Assembly: GCA_017965445.1 (NCBI GenBank)
Contig: JAGCPZ010000069.1
Coordinates: forward strand, 1 to 56,015
Reading direction: 5' to 3'
DNA length: 56,015 bases
Origin: Fibrobacter sp.
GTDB taxonomy: Bacteria > Fibrobacterota > Fibrobacteria > Fibrobacterales > Fibrobacteraceae
Every line of letters begins with the position of its first letter. Within the stretch, counting starts at the first letter, position 1. The notes beneath the pieces were generated by a model. The model saw only the letters and a list, made by a program, of their open reading frames with translations. It was not told the DNA's origin and did no database searches. The position numbers were made by a program, and so were the translations under genes. Of the stretch, positions 18,059-26,554 are shown in pieces.

Positions 18059-20665
18059 ATGAAAAAAATCATGGCGTTGGCTTTTGCCTTGTTCTTTGCG
18101 GTAGCAAATGCCGCGGCCGAATCGTATCCTGCTTCGCAAAAGATTCAGCAAACCGTTAATGGCAAACTGAAACAGACAGTGTATGCTGGCGAATATATTG
18201 AACCGGTTAAAATTCTATATGAAAATACTGGCCTTGACGAAAATGCTGTACCAGAATATTCATCGACGAACTTTGTGGAAAATTTTGGCTTGTCGAAAAG
18301 GTGGACTAAGGGCCCCGCTTGTGAAATTGCGGGAGAGATGAGAGATGATATTCCCGCTGGTACGTACAATGCATTTATCGTCGTCCAGGACAATGAAGGC
18401 AAGTTCGCCAAGACGGAGTTCGAGTTCACAGTGCTGGAAAAAGAACAAACGTTGTCTTTAAAATGGAATGAAAGTAGCGGTAATGTGGACCAGGAAGTCA
18501 TTGCGGGTAAGTCTATTACGCCTATCGTTTTCGATTACGAGGGAATAACAAGTTATAGCGTGAGCGGACTTCCGTCTGGACTTATAAAGAATATTGATGA
18601 AAAAAAACATAAAATCATGATTGTCGGCTCTGTAAATAGCGATGTAATGTCTGGTGATTATGAATACAAAGTCACTGTTAAGAACGACCAAGGCGATGAA
18701 AAGAGCATGTCGGGAACGATTGTTGTGAAAAGTGGCAAGGCTCGCACATCAATAAAACTTGTTAGTGAAAAAGCAAGACAGGAAGTCCTGGCGGGCAATG
18801 AGATTGAGCCTGTCGTGTTCGAGTTTGCAAATGTTCATGTCGATGAAAGTTTATCTTCATTTAAGTTCGAAGGATCGTTAAAAGGATCGTTTGCGTATAG
18901 TGTAGAAGGAAATAAGCTCACGTGCAGTGGAACTGTCGATGAGAATTTGAAGGGTGGATTATACACGATAAGAATTATTGCAATTGGTGAAAATAACAAT
19001 GATACCGCTTTTGCAAACGTTGATGTGATTCATAAGTCTGTAGAGACGAAGGTATATGTCATTGAAAATGAAACGCAGTCGCTGACTGCCGGCGATTCTA
19101 TCAAGCCGATTGTTTTCAAGGTAGAACATGGCTCTAATCCTGAGCTTACGAATTTCCCGGGTGGTTACGGGCTTAAAAAAGATGGTAATACGGTGACTGT
19201 TACTGGGAAGGTTGCAGAAAATGCTAAGGGCCCGTATGAAGTTGTGCTTAAAGTCACTGGTGCCGATAATAACGCGAGTGCCAAGGCTACGATTAATGTA
19301 GCAGCTGGGGTTATGACGTTCGAACTTGTCGAAGGTAGCGATAATCAAACGGTAGTTGCTGGCCAAGAAATTGTTCCGATTGTTTACCAGTACAACCATG
19401 TGAAAAATATTCATGGGAAATTGCCTGCTAACTTGAAGATGGAACAAGATAAAGAAAAGAAGCAAGTTAAGATTTATGGAATTGTAGATTCTAAATCGGG
19501 TGCCCACGAATATGCTTATTCGCTCGAATTGACGGATTATTATGGAGAAACAAAGACTGTAACAGGCAAGGTGAATGTCATTGCTTCTATTGACGAAAAT
19601 TCGTCTTCGTCGGTTACATCTTCGTCGAGTTTGGCAACGAGTAGCTCGTCGCAGAACGTCATCCTGAGCTCCAGCGAAGGATCCAGTAGCAGTTCTGCAA
19701 CGTTCAACAGTTCTTCAAGTAGCGTCATTCTGAGCAGCGAAAGCCGCGAAGAATCCAGTAGCAGTACAAAGCTCGCGTCGTCTTCAAGCGTTATAGCATC
19801 TTCGAGTTCCGCGAAGTCTAGCAGCTCTGCAAAACAGTCTAGCTCCAGTGTTGTGACTTCTTCGAGTTCCGTGGTTGTATCTTCAAGTTCTGCGAAGTCC
19901 AGCAGTTCCGCAAAACAGTCCAGTTCTAGCGTTGTGGCATCTTCAAGTTCCGTGGTTGTATCTTCGAGTTCCGCGAAGTCTAGCAGTTCCGCAAAACAGT
20001 CCAGCTCCAGTGTTGTGGCTTCTTCAAGTTCCGTGGTTGTATCTTCAAGTTCTGCGAAGTCCAGCAGTTCTGCAAAACAGTCTAGCTCCAGCGTTGTGAC
20101 TTCTTCAAGTTCTGTGGTTGTATCTTCGAGTTCCGCGAAGTCTAGCAGTTCCGCAAAACAGTCCAGCTCCAGCGTTGTGGCATCTTCGAGTTCCGTGGTT
20201 GTATCTTCGAGTTCCGCGAAGTCTAGCAGTTCCGCAAAACAGTCCAGCTCCAGTGTTGTGGCTTCTTCGAGTTCCGTGGTTGTATCTTCAAGTTCCGCGA
20301 AATCTAGCAGCTCTGCAAAACAGTCCAGCTCCAGCAAGGATGAGCAGAAGTCCTCTTCGAGTTCTGCAAAATCCGATGACAAAAAGTCTTCTTCTAGCAG
20401 CAAGGACGGTAAGGATGCGATTGTCGCTGTGAAGATGAACCGCCTCAATTTCAGTTATGCGAACAATGCGCTGACTGTCGTTTTGCCGGTATCTTCGATG
20501 ATGCGTGTGCAAGTGTTCGACTTGACTGGCCACTTGGTGGAATCGTTTGCAGAAGATGTTGCTGGATCCAAGAGCTTTAGCCTCGCTCATTTGAACAGGG
20601 GTAGTTACCTTGTGCGTGTCGAAAGCAATAGCATGGTTCGTACCGCAAGAATCGCTGTGAAGTAA
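18059..20665 (+). CDS. Secreted repeat protein with Ser-rich linker and type IX-like sorting domain
   Basis: The start at 18059 is preceded by AGGAGG at 5 bases and gives a clean signal peptide (MKKIMALAFALFFAVANAAA); an upstream in-frame ATG is ignored. Of 868 residues, about 35-510 are five related blocks of 80-100 residues. Each opens with a Q.V.AG..I.P..F motif (QTVYAGEYIEP, QEVIAGKSITP, QEVLAGNEIEP, QSLTAGDSIKP, QTVVAGQEIVP), beta-rich and Ig-like in pattern. Residues about 514-785 are a Ser-rich linker with an 81-base DNA repeat. The last ~75 residues (VQVFDLTGHLVE, then GSYLVRVE) resemble type A sorting domains of type IX secretion. Two copies of an intergenic repeat are translated within the linker (19658-19687 and 19724-19759). 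Function unknown; probably a surface or extracellular protein. Confidence 0.82.
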   Translation: MKKIMALAFALFFAVANAAAESYPASQKIQQTVNGKLKQTVYAGEYIEPVKILYENTGLDENAVPEYSSTNFVENFGLSKRWTKGPACEIAGEMRDDIPAGTYNAFIVVQDNEGKFAKTEFEFTVLEKEQTLSLKWNESSGNVDQEVIAGKSITPIVFDYEGITSYSVSGLPSGLIKNIDEKKHKIMIVGSVNSDVMSGDYEYKVTVKNDQGDEKSMSGTIVVKSGKARTSIKLVSEKARQEVLAGNEIEPVVFEFANVHVDESLSSFKFEGSLKGSFAYSVEGNKLTCSGTVDENLKGGLYTIRIIAIGENNNDTAFANVDVIHKSVETKVYVIENETQSLTAGDSIKPIVFKVEHGSNPELTNFPGGYGLKKDGNTVTVTGKVAENAKGPYEVVLKVTGADNNASAKATINVAAGVMTFELVEGSDNQTVVAGQEIVPIVYQYNHVKNIHGKLPANLKMEQDKEKKQVKIYGIVDSKSGAHEYAYSLELTDYYGETKTVTGKVNVIASIDENSSSSVTSSSSLATSSSSQNVILSSSEGSSSSSATFNSSSSSVILSSESREESSSSTKLASSSSVIASSSSAKSSSSAKQSSSSVVTSSSSVVVSSSSAKSSSSAKQSSSSVVASSSSVVVSSSSAKSSSSAKQSSSSVVASSSSVVVSSSSAKSSSSAKQSSSSVVTSSSSVVVSSSSAKSSSSAKQSSSSVVASSSSVVVSSSSAKSSSSAKQSSSSVVASSSSVVVSSSSAKSSSSAKQSSSSKDEQKSSSSSAKSDDKKSSSSSKDGKDAIVAVKMNRLNFSYANNALTVVLPVSSMMRVQVFDLTGHLVESFAEDVAGSKSFSLAHLNRGSYLVRVESNSMVRTARIAVK
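19658..19687 (+). repeat. R1 intergenic repeat translated inside the Ser-rich linker, copy 1
   Basis: GTCATCCTGAGC, then TCCAGC, then GAAGGATCCAGT, matching the intergenic R1 repeat. It is in frame and read as VILSSSEGSS. Confidence 0.8.
19724..19759 (+). repeat. R1 intergenic repeat translated inside the Ser-rich linker, copy 2
   Basis: GTCATTCTGAGC, then AGCGAAAGCCGCGAAGAATCCAGT in two parts, read as VILSSESREESS. It differs from copy 1 in the centre, so it is a second copy rather than a simple local duplication. Confidence 0.78.
19811..20335 (+). repeat. 81-bp tandem repeat in the Ser-rich linker
   Basis: About 6.5 copies of an 81-base unit encode AKSSSSAKQSSSS.VV.SSSS.VVV.SSSS-type blocks of 27 residues. 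The variable residue runs T, A, A, T, A, A, with codons act, gca, gct repeated in the same order. There is therefore a higher-order period of 243 bases (act at 19856 and 20099). Confidence 0.9.
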
Positions 20666-20719
20666 GGAGATTCCCCGTCCCTTCGGCTAGGCTCAGGGCA
20701 GGCTCTGCGGGGAATGACA
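20663..20719. repeat. 57-bp repeat (family R5), copy 1
   Basis: Identical over 57 bases to 48741-48797. ATTCCCCG and CGGGGAAT form the outer arms, with an inner CCCTTCGGC/GCTCAGGG core. It starts within the stop codon of the Ser-rich protein gene (its first base is the T of TAA). Confidence 0.9.
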
Positions 20720-20725
20720 ACGCTC

Positions 20726-20755
20726 ATGCCAATCCCGGAACTTGCCGGGTGGCAT
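20726..20755. terminator. Hairpin between convergent genes, ATGCC-CCGG family (R7)
   Basis: ATGCCA/TGGCAT and CCCGG/CCGGG form a two-part stem between the convergent Ser-rich protein and helicase genes. It has no T-run, so termination is plausible but not certain. Related hairpins lie at 44534-44560 and 48657-48700. Confidence 0.5.
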
Positions 20756-20763
20756 TGCGAATA

Positions 20764-22539
20764 CTACGCTCTTGCGGCGAGTTCTTCGGGCGTGCGCGCC
20801 AAAATATCCCAGTCGCCACGCTTGATAATCTTGTAAGCGTAACCTTGTTCGGTAAGGAACAGCTGACGGTTCATTGCGAATTCCTGTTCCTTGGAATCTT
20901 GCGTCACGATGCTGTAGAAGTGTGCTGCACCGCCGTCGCTCTTGGGGCGCAATACGCGGCCGAGGCGCTGGGCTTCTTCCTGGCGGCTACCGAACGTTCC
21001 CGAAATTTGGATGAGCACGTTGGCGTCGGGCAAGTCGATAGCGAAATTGCCCACTTTCGAGACCATCAAGTTCTTGAGCTCGCCGCTACGGAACGAGGCA
21101 TACAGCTTTTCGCGGTCCTTGTTCGGCGTCTTTCCGGTAATCAGCGGAATCTGCAAATCTTCGGAGAGCGCTTCGAGCTGGTCGATGTACTGCCCGATGA
21201 TGAGCACGCGATCGTCCGGCTTGCTGAAGTACTTGAGCAGGCGTTCGACGATGTCTGTCTTTTCGGGGTTCGTGCTGGCGAGTGTAATCTTGTCGCGGAC
21301 CGGGGCAAGAGCGTACTTCATCTTGAGTTCCGGTTCCATCGGGATGCGAATTTCGTTGCAGTCGGCGGAGGCAATCCAGCCTTGTGCTTCGAGGATACGC
21401 CACGGGATGTCGAACTTTTTCGGACCGATAAGGCTGAAAACTTCGGTTTCCTTGTGGTCTTCGCGCACAAGTGTCGCGGTAAGGCCCAAGCGGCGTGTGG
21501 CCTGCATTTCGGTACTGAGGCGGAACACGGGGGCGGGGAGCAGGTGGACTTCGTCGTAAATCATGAGTCCCCACTTCTGCTGACTGAAAAGCGGGAAGTT
21601 GGCGAGTTCCTTCTTGACCTCTTCCGGGGACATTTCTGGTTCCTTGATGTCCTTCTCGTCGTCGCTCTTCTTGGCGCGTTTCCTTTGCGTCAGAATCTGG
21701 TAAGTGGCGACGGTAACGGGGCCGATTTCCTTGACTTCGCCGGAGTATTCCTTCACCTGGTCGAGCGTAAGGGTTGTCTTGTCGCAAATTTCGCGAATCC
21801 ACTGGCGCGATGCCGAAATGTTCGGCGTCAGAATCAATGTCTTGGTCTGTATCAAAGCCATCGTTGCAAGCCCGATGACCGTCTTGCCGGAGCCGCAGGG
21901 GAGCACGATTACGCCGGAACCGCCCTTTTCGCTGCCGCTTGCGTAGAACACCTGGGCGGCGTCTTTTTGGTAGTCGCGGAGGTTGAAGGGCTTCCCAGAA
22001 ACAGTCGTTTCGCGGAGCTGGATGGGGAGCGGGTCACCGACGGTGTATCCGGCAAGGTCTTCGACCGGGAAGCCGGCATTGGTAAGCGTCATCTTGAGAT
22101 GGCCGCGGCGTTCAGGATCGACTACGGCATGCGTATCGTCGATGAATTCGACGATGAACGGTTCGACGTCCTTCAATTTGCAGATTTCGACGAACATGAT
22201 TTTGTCGTCGGATTCCATCAGCAGGCGGTTGCCTTCTTTTCTTAGACGGAGGAGGCCGTAACGGGCCATGTAGTCTTCGATTTCGGTGACGACTGTCGGC
22301 GGTATGGGATAGCGGCTTTGACTTTCGAGCCTTTCTAGAACTTCGGGAGCGCGCAGTCCAGTTGCGGCGGCGTTCCACAAGCTCAAATGAGAAATCTTAT
22401 AGGTGTGCAAGTGCTCCGGGCTTTTGACGAGTTCCGTGAAAGGGGCGATTGCATCACGTGCGGTAGGGTAGTTCGGATTATCGACCTCGACCATGATTTC
22501 GAGGTTGCTTTGTACAATAATTGCGCCATTCGGATTCAT
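20764..22539 (-). CDS. XPB-like superfamily 2 DNA helicase
   Basis: Bacterial homologue of the nucleotide-excision-repair and transcription helicase XPB/Ssl2/Rad25, 591 residues. An N-terminal region (about 1-90) resembles the XPB/Ssl2 N-terminal helicase-associated domain. A damage-recognition-like region follows, then motor domain 1 with Walker A LPCGSGKT (213-220) and the DEVH box at 329-332. An RED motif (359-361, in LVREDHKE), characteristic of XPB, is present. Motor domain 2 contains the motif VI arginines QRLGRVLRPK. Reaction: ATP-dependent DNA unwinding or translocation. It is a single gene. Bacterial XPB proteins are scattered, and their repair role is less well defined than in eukaryotes. 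Confidence 0.92.
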   Translation of the reverse strand: MNPNGAIIVQSNLEIMVEVDNPNYPTARDAIAPFTELVKSPEHLHTYKISHLSLWNAAATGLRAPEVLERLESQSRYPIPPTVVTEIEDYMARYGLLRLRKEGNRLLMESDDKIMFVEICKLKDVEPFIVEFIDDTHAVVDPERRGHLKMTLTNAGFPVEDLAGYTVGDPLPIQLRETTVSGKPFNLRDYQKDAAQVFYASGSEKGGSGVIVLPCGSGKTVIGLATMALIQTKTLILTPNISASRQWIREICDKTTLTLDQVKEYSGEVKEIGPVTVATYQILTQRKRAKKSDDEKDIKEPEMSPEEVKKELANFPLFSQQKWGLMIYDEVHLLPAPVFRLSTEMQATRRLGLTATLVREDHKETEVFSLIGPKKFDIPWRILEAQGWIASADCNEIRIPMEPELKMKYALAPVRDKITLASTNPEKTDIVERLLKYFSKPDDRVLIIGQYIDQLEALSEDLQIPLITGKTPNKDREKLYASFRSGELKNLMVSKVGNFAIDLPDANVLIQISGTFGSRQEEAQRLGRVLRPKSDGGAAHFYSIVTQDSKEQEFAMNRQLFLTEQGYAYKIIKRGDWDILARTPEELAARA

Positions 22540-22588
22540 AGAGCGACAAATTTAGTTAATTTGAGTCGCTTTCGCAAGTCGTGATTTT

Positions 22589-24616
22589 TTATTTTTTCGG
22601 GTTGAACGGAACTCTAAAAACTTTAGAGTATTGATGAACGGTAACGCCCTTTCCCAAAAATTGTCCATAGAATTTTTTATTTTCAGTTTGGCCCAATACC
22701 AGTTCCGCATGGGGGGCTATAATCGTCCCCGCCCATACTCCATTGACAATGAATGGCATGTGGCCATAGTAGTATAATTTTAATCCTTTTGCAATGAAAT
22801 CTACATTTCGATTTTCAGTAGTCGCATTCCATTGAATGTTCTGGTTGACATGTAGAATCATCGAAAAATCGGGTTTTACAAAATCTATACTGGAGCCTGC
22901 ATCCAGCTGTAGATTTTTCACGGAGATTTCGCCTTCATCGAAATAGAGCTTGCCTCCGGCTTCTACCTTGATTGTTTTAAACGAAACAACACCTTTCAAG
23001 GTATCGCTTTCTCCGGCTCTCACGATTTTTTCAGCTTTCGTCTTTATCGCCTTGGCTGAAAATTTGGAGATATGGTACGGCCAAAGTCGTTCGTCGTGAC
23101 TAAAGACAATAATATCATTAATGGAATCGTTAACATGGGAGTTGCCGTAATAGCGGACTGTCCCAATAGTTTTCTTGCTTTGAATTTGAATCGGCCCTTT
23201 GGAATAGACATTCCCGATTCTTGCTCCTGTACCCACATCAATGGATTTATTCTCTTTGGCTTCTGCTGCTATATCACACTTATCGGTGCATTGCGAATTT
23301 TCCGATGAACCTTTAAATAAGGAGTCTCCGTCATTGATTCTTATATAGTCCAAGGAGTATATGATAATGTTGTTTGGAATTTCATTTTTTGGGGACTCTT
23401 CTCCATTGTTTTTATCGTAAGGGTCCGTTTCCCCGACATCCACGAATCCGTTATGGTTTAAGTCTTCTTCTCCGTCTTTAATACCGTCACCGTCAGAATC
23501 GTCATCGTTTTCAGCCCTTTTGCCATCTTTATCGATATCTGCGAAAAATTCTTGTGTAACACCGTGCCCTTTAAGTATTCCTGGACGGAAAACGTTTTTT
23601 TTGCCACTTATATTTTCCCGAATGACATAAGAGTAAATCTCCGTTTTATCGTCAATTCCATCTCCATCGGAGTCCTTGGAATCATAGCGAGAAGCAAACC
23701 TGTACAATTCATCAAAATCCATGATGCCGTCGGAATCGGAATCAACGTGTACTTCGGGAAGGGTTGCCCGAACGGAATCAACCCCGCTGATGATGATAAA
23801 GGAATATATGAAATACCAGTTTTTGCCAAGGAGAGTCCTCCATTCGTTTTTTCCGTAGTTATCTATGTTTATGAAATGGAATTCAATGGAGTCTGCATTT
23901 CGATACCTGTATCCGTCAATAAGCATGGCATGTTTGTATTTCCATGACTCAGGATTACATTCTTCTCGCTTCATATAACATTGACTGACATAAATGGGTT
24001 TCCCATCTGACAGGCTGTCAATCCACATTTGCGCGGCTAGTTTTTGGTTCCCCTGAAAATCGTCATTGGTTGAATATTTTTTAGGTCTGGGTATGTTTAA
24101 CGCCCAACTAAGCATGTAAGATTCGTCATTTCCCGAATTCATAGGGAACGCCGCAAGGGCCGGGCCGGGCGAACTATTTACTTTTTCTCGCCAATCTTCA
24201 TATTTCAGGGGAAAGGAAGTTGTAGCGGTATCATAAAATGCTTGTGCATCCTCGTACATGTGCCCTAGCGCAACGATTTCATCCAAAGTCAGGTTGCCTT
24301 TTTCTCCATTCGCCATTCTGTAATAGTGGTTCAAGTTGTAAATGGCAATAGCCCAACAACGGACACCTTCATCTTCATCGAGAGGTCTTGTTTTGGGGTC
24401 CAACGGGGCATGAATCGTATCCCACATTCTTTTATCGGCCAGTTCTCCCAAAGAAATGTTCAGCAACCGCGTGTCTTTTCTGCCATCCGAAGATATAATG
24501 GTGTCTGTTCCGCCAATTCGATATTCTGGAAACCCAGGGCGGTAATCCGAACGATTCTGAGCAAAGATAATCGTTGCTAGCAGTAAAACTATTGTTGCTA
24601 TTCTGGAGCAGCTCAT
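22589..24616 (-). CDS. Secreted papain-like (C10/C39-type) protease candidate with thrombospondin-3 repeats
   Basis: The start at 24616 gives a signal peptide MSCSRIATIVLLLATIIFAQ; no clear ribosome-binding site is visible. The protein has 675 residues. Domain 1 (about 75-270) looks like a papain-fold cysteine peptidase: RCWAIAIYNLNHYY with candidate nucleophile C87, KHAMLIDGYR with H229, and FINIDNYGKNEW with a candidate Asn. This order matches peptidase families C10 and C39. Domain 2 (about 300-410) carries Asp-rich calcium-binding repeats (DSDSDGIMD, DSDGDGIDD, DSDGDGIKDGEEDLNHNG). Domain 3 (about 420-675) is beta-rich and ends in IIAPHAELVLGQ..FYGQFLGKG, a pattern seen in polymer-forming or anchor-type domains. 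The gene is more AT-rich than its neighbours. Activity is inferred from motif order only. Confidence 0.7.
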   Translation of the reverse strand: MSCSRIATIVLLLATIIFAQNRSDYRPGFPEYRIGGTDTIISSDGRKDTRLLNISLGELADKRMWDTIHAPLDPKTRPLDEDEGVRCWAIAIYNLNHYYRMANGEKGNLTLDEIVALGHMYEDAQAFYDTATTSFPLKYEDWREKVNSSPGPALAAFPMNSGNDESYMLSWALNIPRPKKYSTNDDFQGNQKLAAQMWIDSLSDGKPIYVSQCYMKREECNPESWKYKHAMLIDGYRYRNADSIEFHFINIDNYGKNEWRTLLGKNWYFIYSFIIISGVDSVRATLPEVHVDSDSDGIMDFDELYRFASRYDSKDSDGDGIDDKTEIYSYVIRENISGKKNVFRPGILKGHGVTQEFFADIDKDGKRAENDDDSDGDGIKDGEEDLNHNGFVDVGETDPYDKNNGEESPKNEIPNNIIIYSLDYIRINDGDSLFKGSSENSQCTDKCDIAAEAKENKSIDVGTGARIGNVYSKGPIQIQSKKTIGTVRYYGNSHVNDSINDIIVFSHDERLWPYHISKFSAKAIKTKAEKIVRAGESDTLKGVVSFKTIKVEAGGKLYFDEGEISVKNLQLDAGSSIDFVKPDFSMILHVNQNIQWNATTENRNVDFIAKGLKLYYYGHMPFIVNGVWAGTIIAPHAELVLGQTENKKFYGQFLGKGVTVHQYSKVFRVPFNPKK

Positions 24617-24666
24617 ATAATCCAATATATAATTTGCCGTTCCCTCAAAAAAACGGAAATGCCCCA

Positions 24667-24701
24667 AAAACAAAAACTCCCCGGATTTGCATCCGAGGAG
24701 T
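24667..24701 (-). terminator. Rho-independent terminator after tRNA-Thr
   Basis: On the minus strand ACTCCTCGGAT pairs with ATCCGGGGAGT (one G-U) around GCAA, followed by TTTTTGTTTTTG. Confidence 0.88.
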
Positions 24702-24707
24702 CTTTCG

Positions 24708-24780
24708 AGCCACCCAGCAGATTTGAACTGCCGACCTGCTGATTACGAATCAGCTGCTCTACCAGCTGAGCTAGAGTGGC
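24708..24780 (-). tRNA. tRNA-Thr (anticodon CGT)
   Basis: A complete 73-base cloverleaf can be drawn on the minus strand. The acceptor is GCCACTC/GGGTGGC, the D-arm GCTCAGCTGGTAGAGC, and the anticodon stem GCTGA/TCAGC with loop TTCGTAA, so the anticodon is CGT (reads ACG). The variable loop is AGGTC and the T-arm GGCAG-TTCAAAT-CTGCT. The discriminator is U; CCA is not encoded. Confidence 0.95.
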
Positions 24781-24792
24781 GAAGCGAGAACA

Positions 24793-24821
24793 AAGATAGT
24801 AAATGGCCCCTTTCTTGTCAA
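24793..24821 (-). promoter_or_regulatory. Sigma-70-type promoter of tRNA-Thr
   Basis: On the minus strand TTGACA (24816-24821), 17 bases, then TATCTT (24793-24798), about 12 bases before the mature 5' end. It is the best promoter I can see in the window; TATCTTTG also fits TAnnTTTG. Confidence 0.8.
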
Positions 24822-24893
24822 GATTTACTGACAAGCTTTGCTTTTTTTTCTATGATTGGGCTACAGAAATTTTTTTAACATGGAAGCTTAATT

Positions 24894-25580
24894 ATGGCTA
24901 ACGAATCTAATACTAATAATTCTGAACTTAAGGCATTCTTTATCCAGCACGGAACGAAGGTCGCGGTGGCGTTTGTCATCGTTATCGCTGTGATTGCAGG
25001 GATTATCCAGTACAAGGACGCCCGTAAGGCTGCTGCTATAGAACAGAGCGAACTCATTGGCATGGGATACACCTACCTCTATGCCGGCGAAAAGGATAGC
25101 GCCCTTGTTGAATTCGAGGCGAAGATTGCTTCGGGCAAGGTCGAAGGCCTCGCTCTTGCCAAGATTTCGCTTCTCGCTGGCAATATCAAGTTCGAAAAGA
25201 AGGATTTTGACGGTGCCGCCCTCCTCTTCCAGAATGCTCTTGACAATGCGGGTTCTGTTGCTCTCGTGCGTTCGGCTGCCATGCACGGTCTTGCCGCTGT
25301 GAAAATGGAAAAGGGCGACTTCTCCGCCGCTGCAAACTTCCTCGAAAAGTACATCGCCGAATTCGGCAAGCGTACAGGCGACCTGGAAGACCGCTATCAG
25401 AAGGACGAACCAGCAGACGAGGTCCCGATGGTTGCTGATGCCATGTGGAAGCTCACGCTGGTTTACCAGCAGCTCGGTGCAAGCGACAAGGCTAAAGCTA
25501 CAGCTGAAAAGTTGCTCCACGTCTATGGCGACAACCGCGCTTTTGCGGACAAGGCTAAAAAGTTCCTCGCCGCTATCTAA
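24894..25580 (+). CDS. Single-pass membrane protein with TPR-like domain (YfgM-like)
   Basis: The protein has 228 residues: a short cytoplasmic N-terminus, one transmembrane helix (about 22-41, VAVAFVIVIAVIAGIIQY), then a periplasmic helical domain with TPR-like pairs. Examples are GYTYLYAGEKDSALVEFEAKI, AGNIKFEKKDFDGAALLFQNAL and AAVKMEKGDFSAAANFLEKYI (listed singly, each up to 21 residues in the protein). This architecture matches YfgM/TPR_21 proteins, which act around the Sec translocon or chaperone network. A weak GGAAG ribosome-binding site precedes the ATG. It is a single gene. Confidence 0.7.
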   Translation: MANESNTNNSELKAFFIQHGTKVAVAFVIVIAVIAGIIQYKDARKAAAIEQSELIGMGYTYLYAGEKDSALVEFEAKIASGKVEGLALAKISLLAGNIKFEKKDFDGAALLFQNALDNAGSVALVRSAAMHGLAAVKMEKGDFSAAANFLEKYIAEFGKRTGDLEDRYQKDEPADEVPMVADAMWKLTLVYQQLGASDKAKATAEKLLHVYGDNRAFADKAKKFLAAI

Positions 25581-25588
25581 TTAGTGGC

Positions 25589-25697
25589 GTCATCCTGAGC
25601 GTGGTTCGGCAAGCTCACCAACCTTGTAAGGTCCCCGCCTGTACTGAGCAAGGTCGAAGTAAGCTTGTCGAAGGGCCGAAAGCGATAGGATCCAGAG
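25589..25697. repeat. R1 repeat interrupted by a second repeat (nested)
   Basis: The element starts GTCATCCTGAGC and ends AGGATCCAGAG, the two ends of R1, but the middle holds about 85 extra bases. Among them is GGTTCGGCAAGCTCACCAACC in two parts (25603-25623), which recurs in reverse orientation inside the Ppx/GppA gene. Further on comes AAGCTTGTCGAAGGG, related to the R5 and PHP-gene cores. Confidence 0.72.
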
Positions 25698-25828
25698 AAT
25701 CTCTGAACTCAAAATTTGCAGCTCGCTCCAGTCGGGGCGAGTTTTTTGCGCGTTGTCACTTCGGTCGTCAGTACCGGGGTCGGCTTTTTTTATATTGCTT
25801 TTGTGGTTGTACAACGTAATGGAGAAGG

Positions 25829-26455
25829 ATGATGAAAAAATTTTTGATGGGCCTTATTGCCACAATGTTCCTTGCCTGCGCCGGCAACAGTGATTCGTCG
25901 AAACAAGTTGCAGATAATTCGCAGGAAAAAGCGGTAGCTGAATCGCTGGAAAAAACAACGAATGAACCATTGAAAAAAGATTCGCTCACGAAAATTGCGG
26001 ATGAGCTTTTTTACGTGAGCTTTATTTGTACTGCCGCCGAAAACACCGGAACTTATGAAACGGAGTGCCAAGAGTGGACTGAAAAAAAGAACAAATTGAG
26101 TGATGAGGATCAGGAAGAAATCATCAGAATTGGGGCTGAAAAATTTCAGGTGATGGTGGAGAAATCTGGCAAGTATGATAATCAAAGAAAAGAAGAAGAT
26201 AAAGTAGGCATGTTTTTTTGGAGAGAAGCTCCAACGGTTTTACCAGCAGATTGTCTTGATTGTAGCGAAGAGTTGAAAAAAATGGTTGATACAGTCTATG
26301 TTTGGGAGACTAAGTGCAAAAACGACCAGCAGTTGTCTCAAGAAGAGTGCGCTGATCTGCGTATTCAGCTTACTGAACTAAAAGATAAAATGAGTTTGGA
26401 TGACCAGAAAAAAATTTTTGAAATTCAATTCCAAAAACTCATGAAAGTGGAATAG
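25829..26455 (+). CDS. Lipoprotein of unknown function, two copies of a Cys-containing helical motif
   Basis: GGAGAAGG precedes tandem ATGs. The first gives a lipoprotein signal MMKKFLMGLIATMFLACAG. The mature protein (about 190 residues) is highly charged, Lys/Glu-rich and helical. Two segments match each other and the single segment of the next gene: ECQEWTEKKNKLSDEDQEE.I and ECADLRIQLTELKDKMSLDDQ.KI. Two further cysteines stand in LPADCLDCSEEL. Base composition is AT-rich. I do not recognise a family. TATATTG at 25791 may be its -10. Confidence 0.65.
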   Translation: MMKKFLMGLIATMFLACAGNSDSSKQVADNSQEKAVAESLEKTTNEPLKKDSLTKIADELFYVSFICTAAENTGTYETECQEWTEKKNKLSDEDQEEIIRIGAEKFQVMVEKSGKYDNQRKEEDKVGMFFWREAPTVLPADCLDCSEELKKMVDTVYVWETKCKNDQQLSQEECADLRIQLTELKDKMSLDDQKKIFEIQFQKLMKVE

Positions 26456-26554
26456 GCTAAGTGTTAAGAACTTTATAAAAATCAATTTACGTCCGCTTCA
26501 TTTTTTATAAGGTATATTCATATTATACACAACCTTAAATCGGAGGGACATGCC

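Noticed and set aside
19811..20335. CRISPR-like regular repeats
   Set aside because: The repeats are contiguous without unique spacers and encode a Ser-rich linker in one frame.
20749..22245. 498-codon plus-strand frame opposite the XPB-like helicase
   Set aside because: Antisense shadow; the minus-strand frame has complete helicase motifs.
24613..24834. 73-codon minus-strand ORF across the tRNA
   Set aside because: It runs through the tRNA-Thr and its terminator, so it is not a gene.
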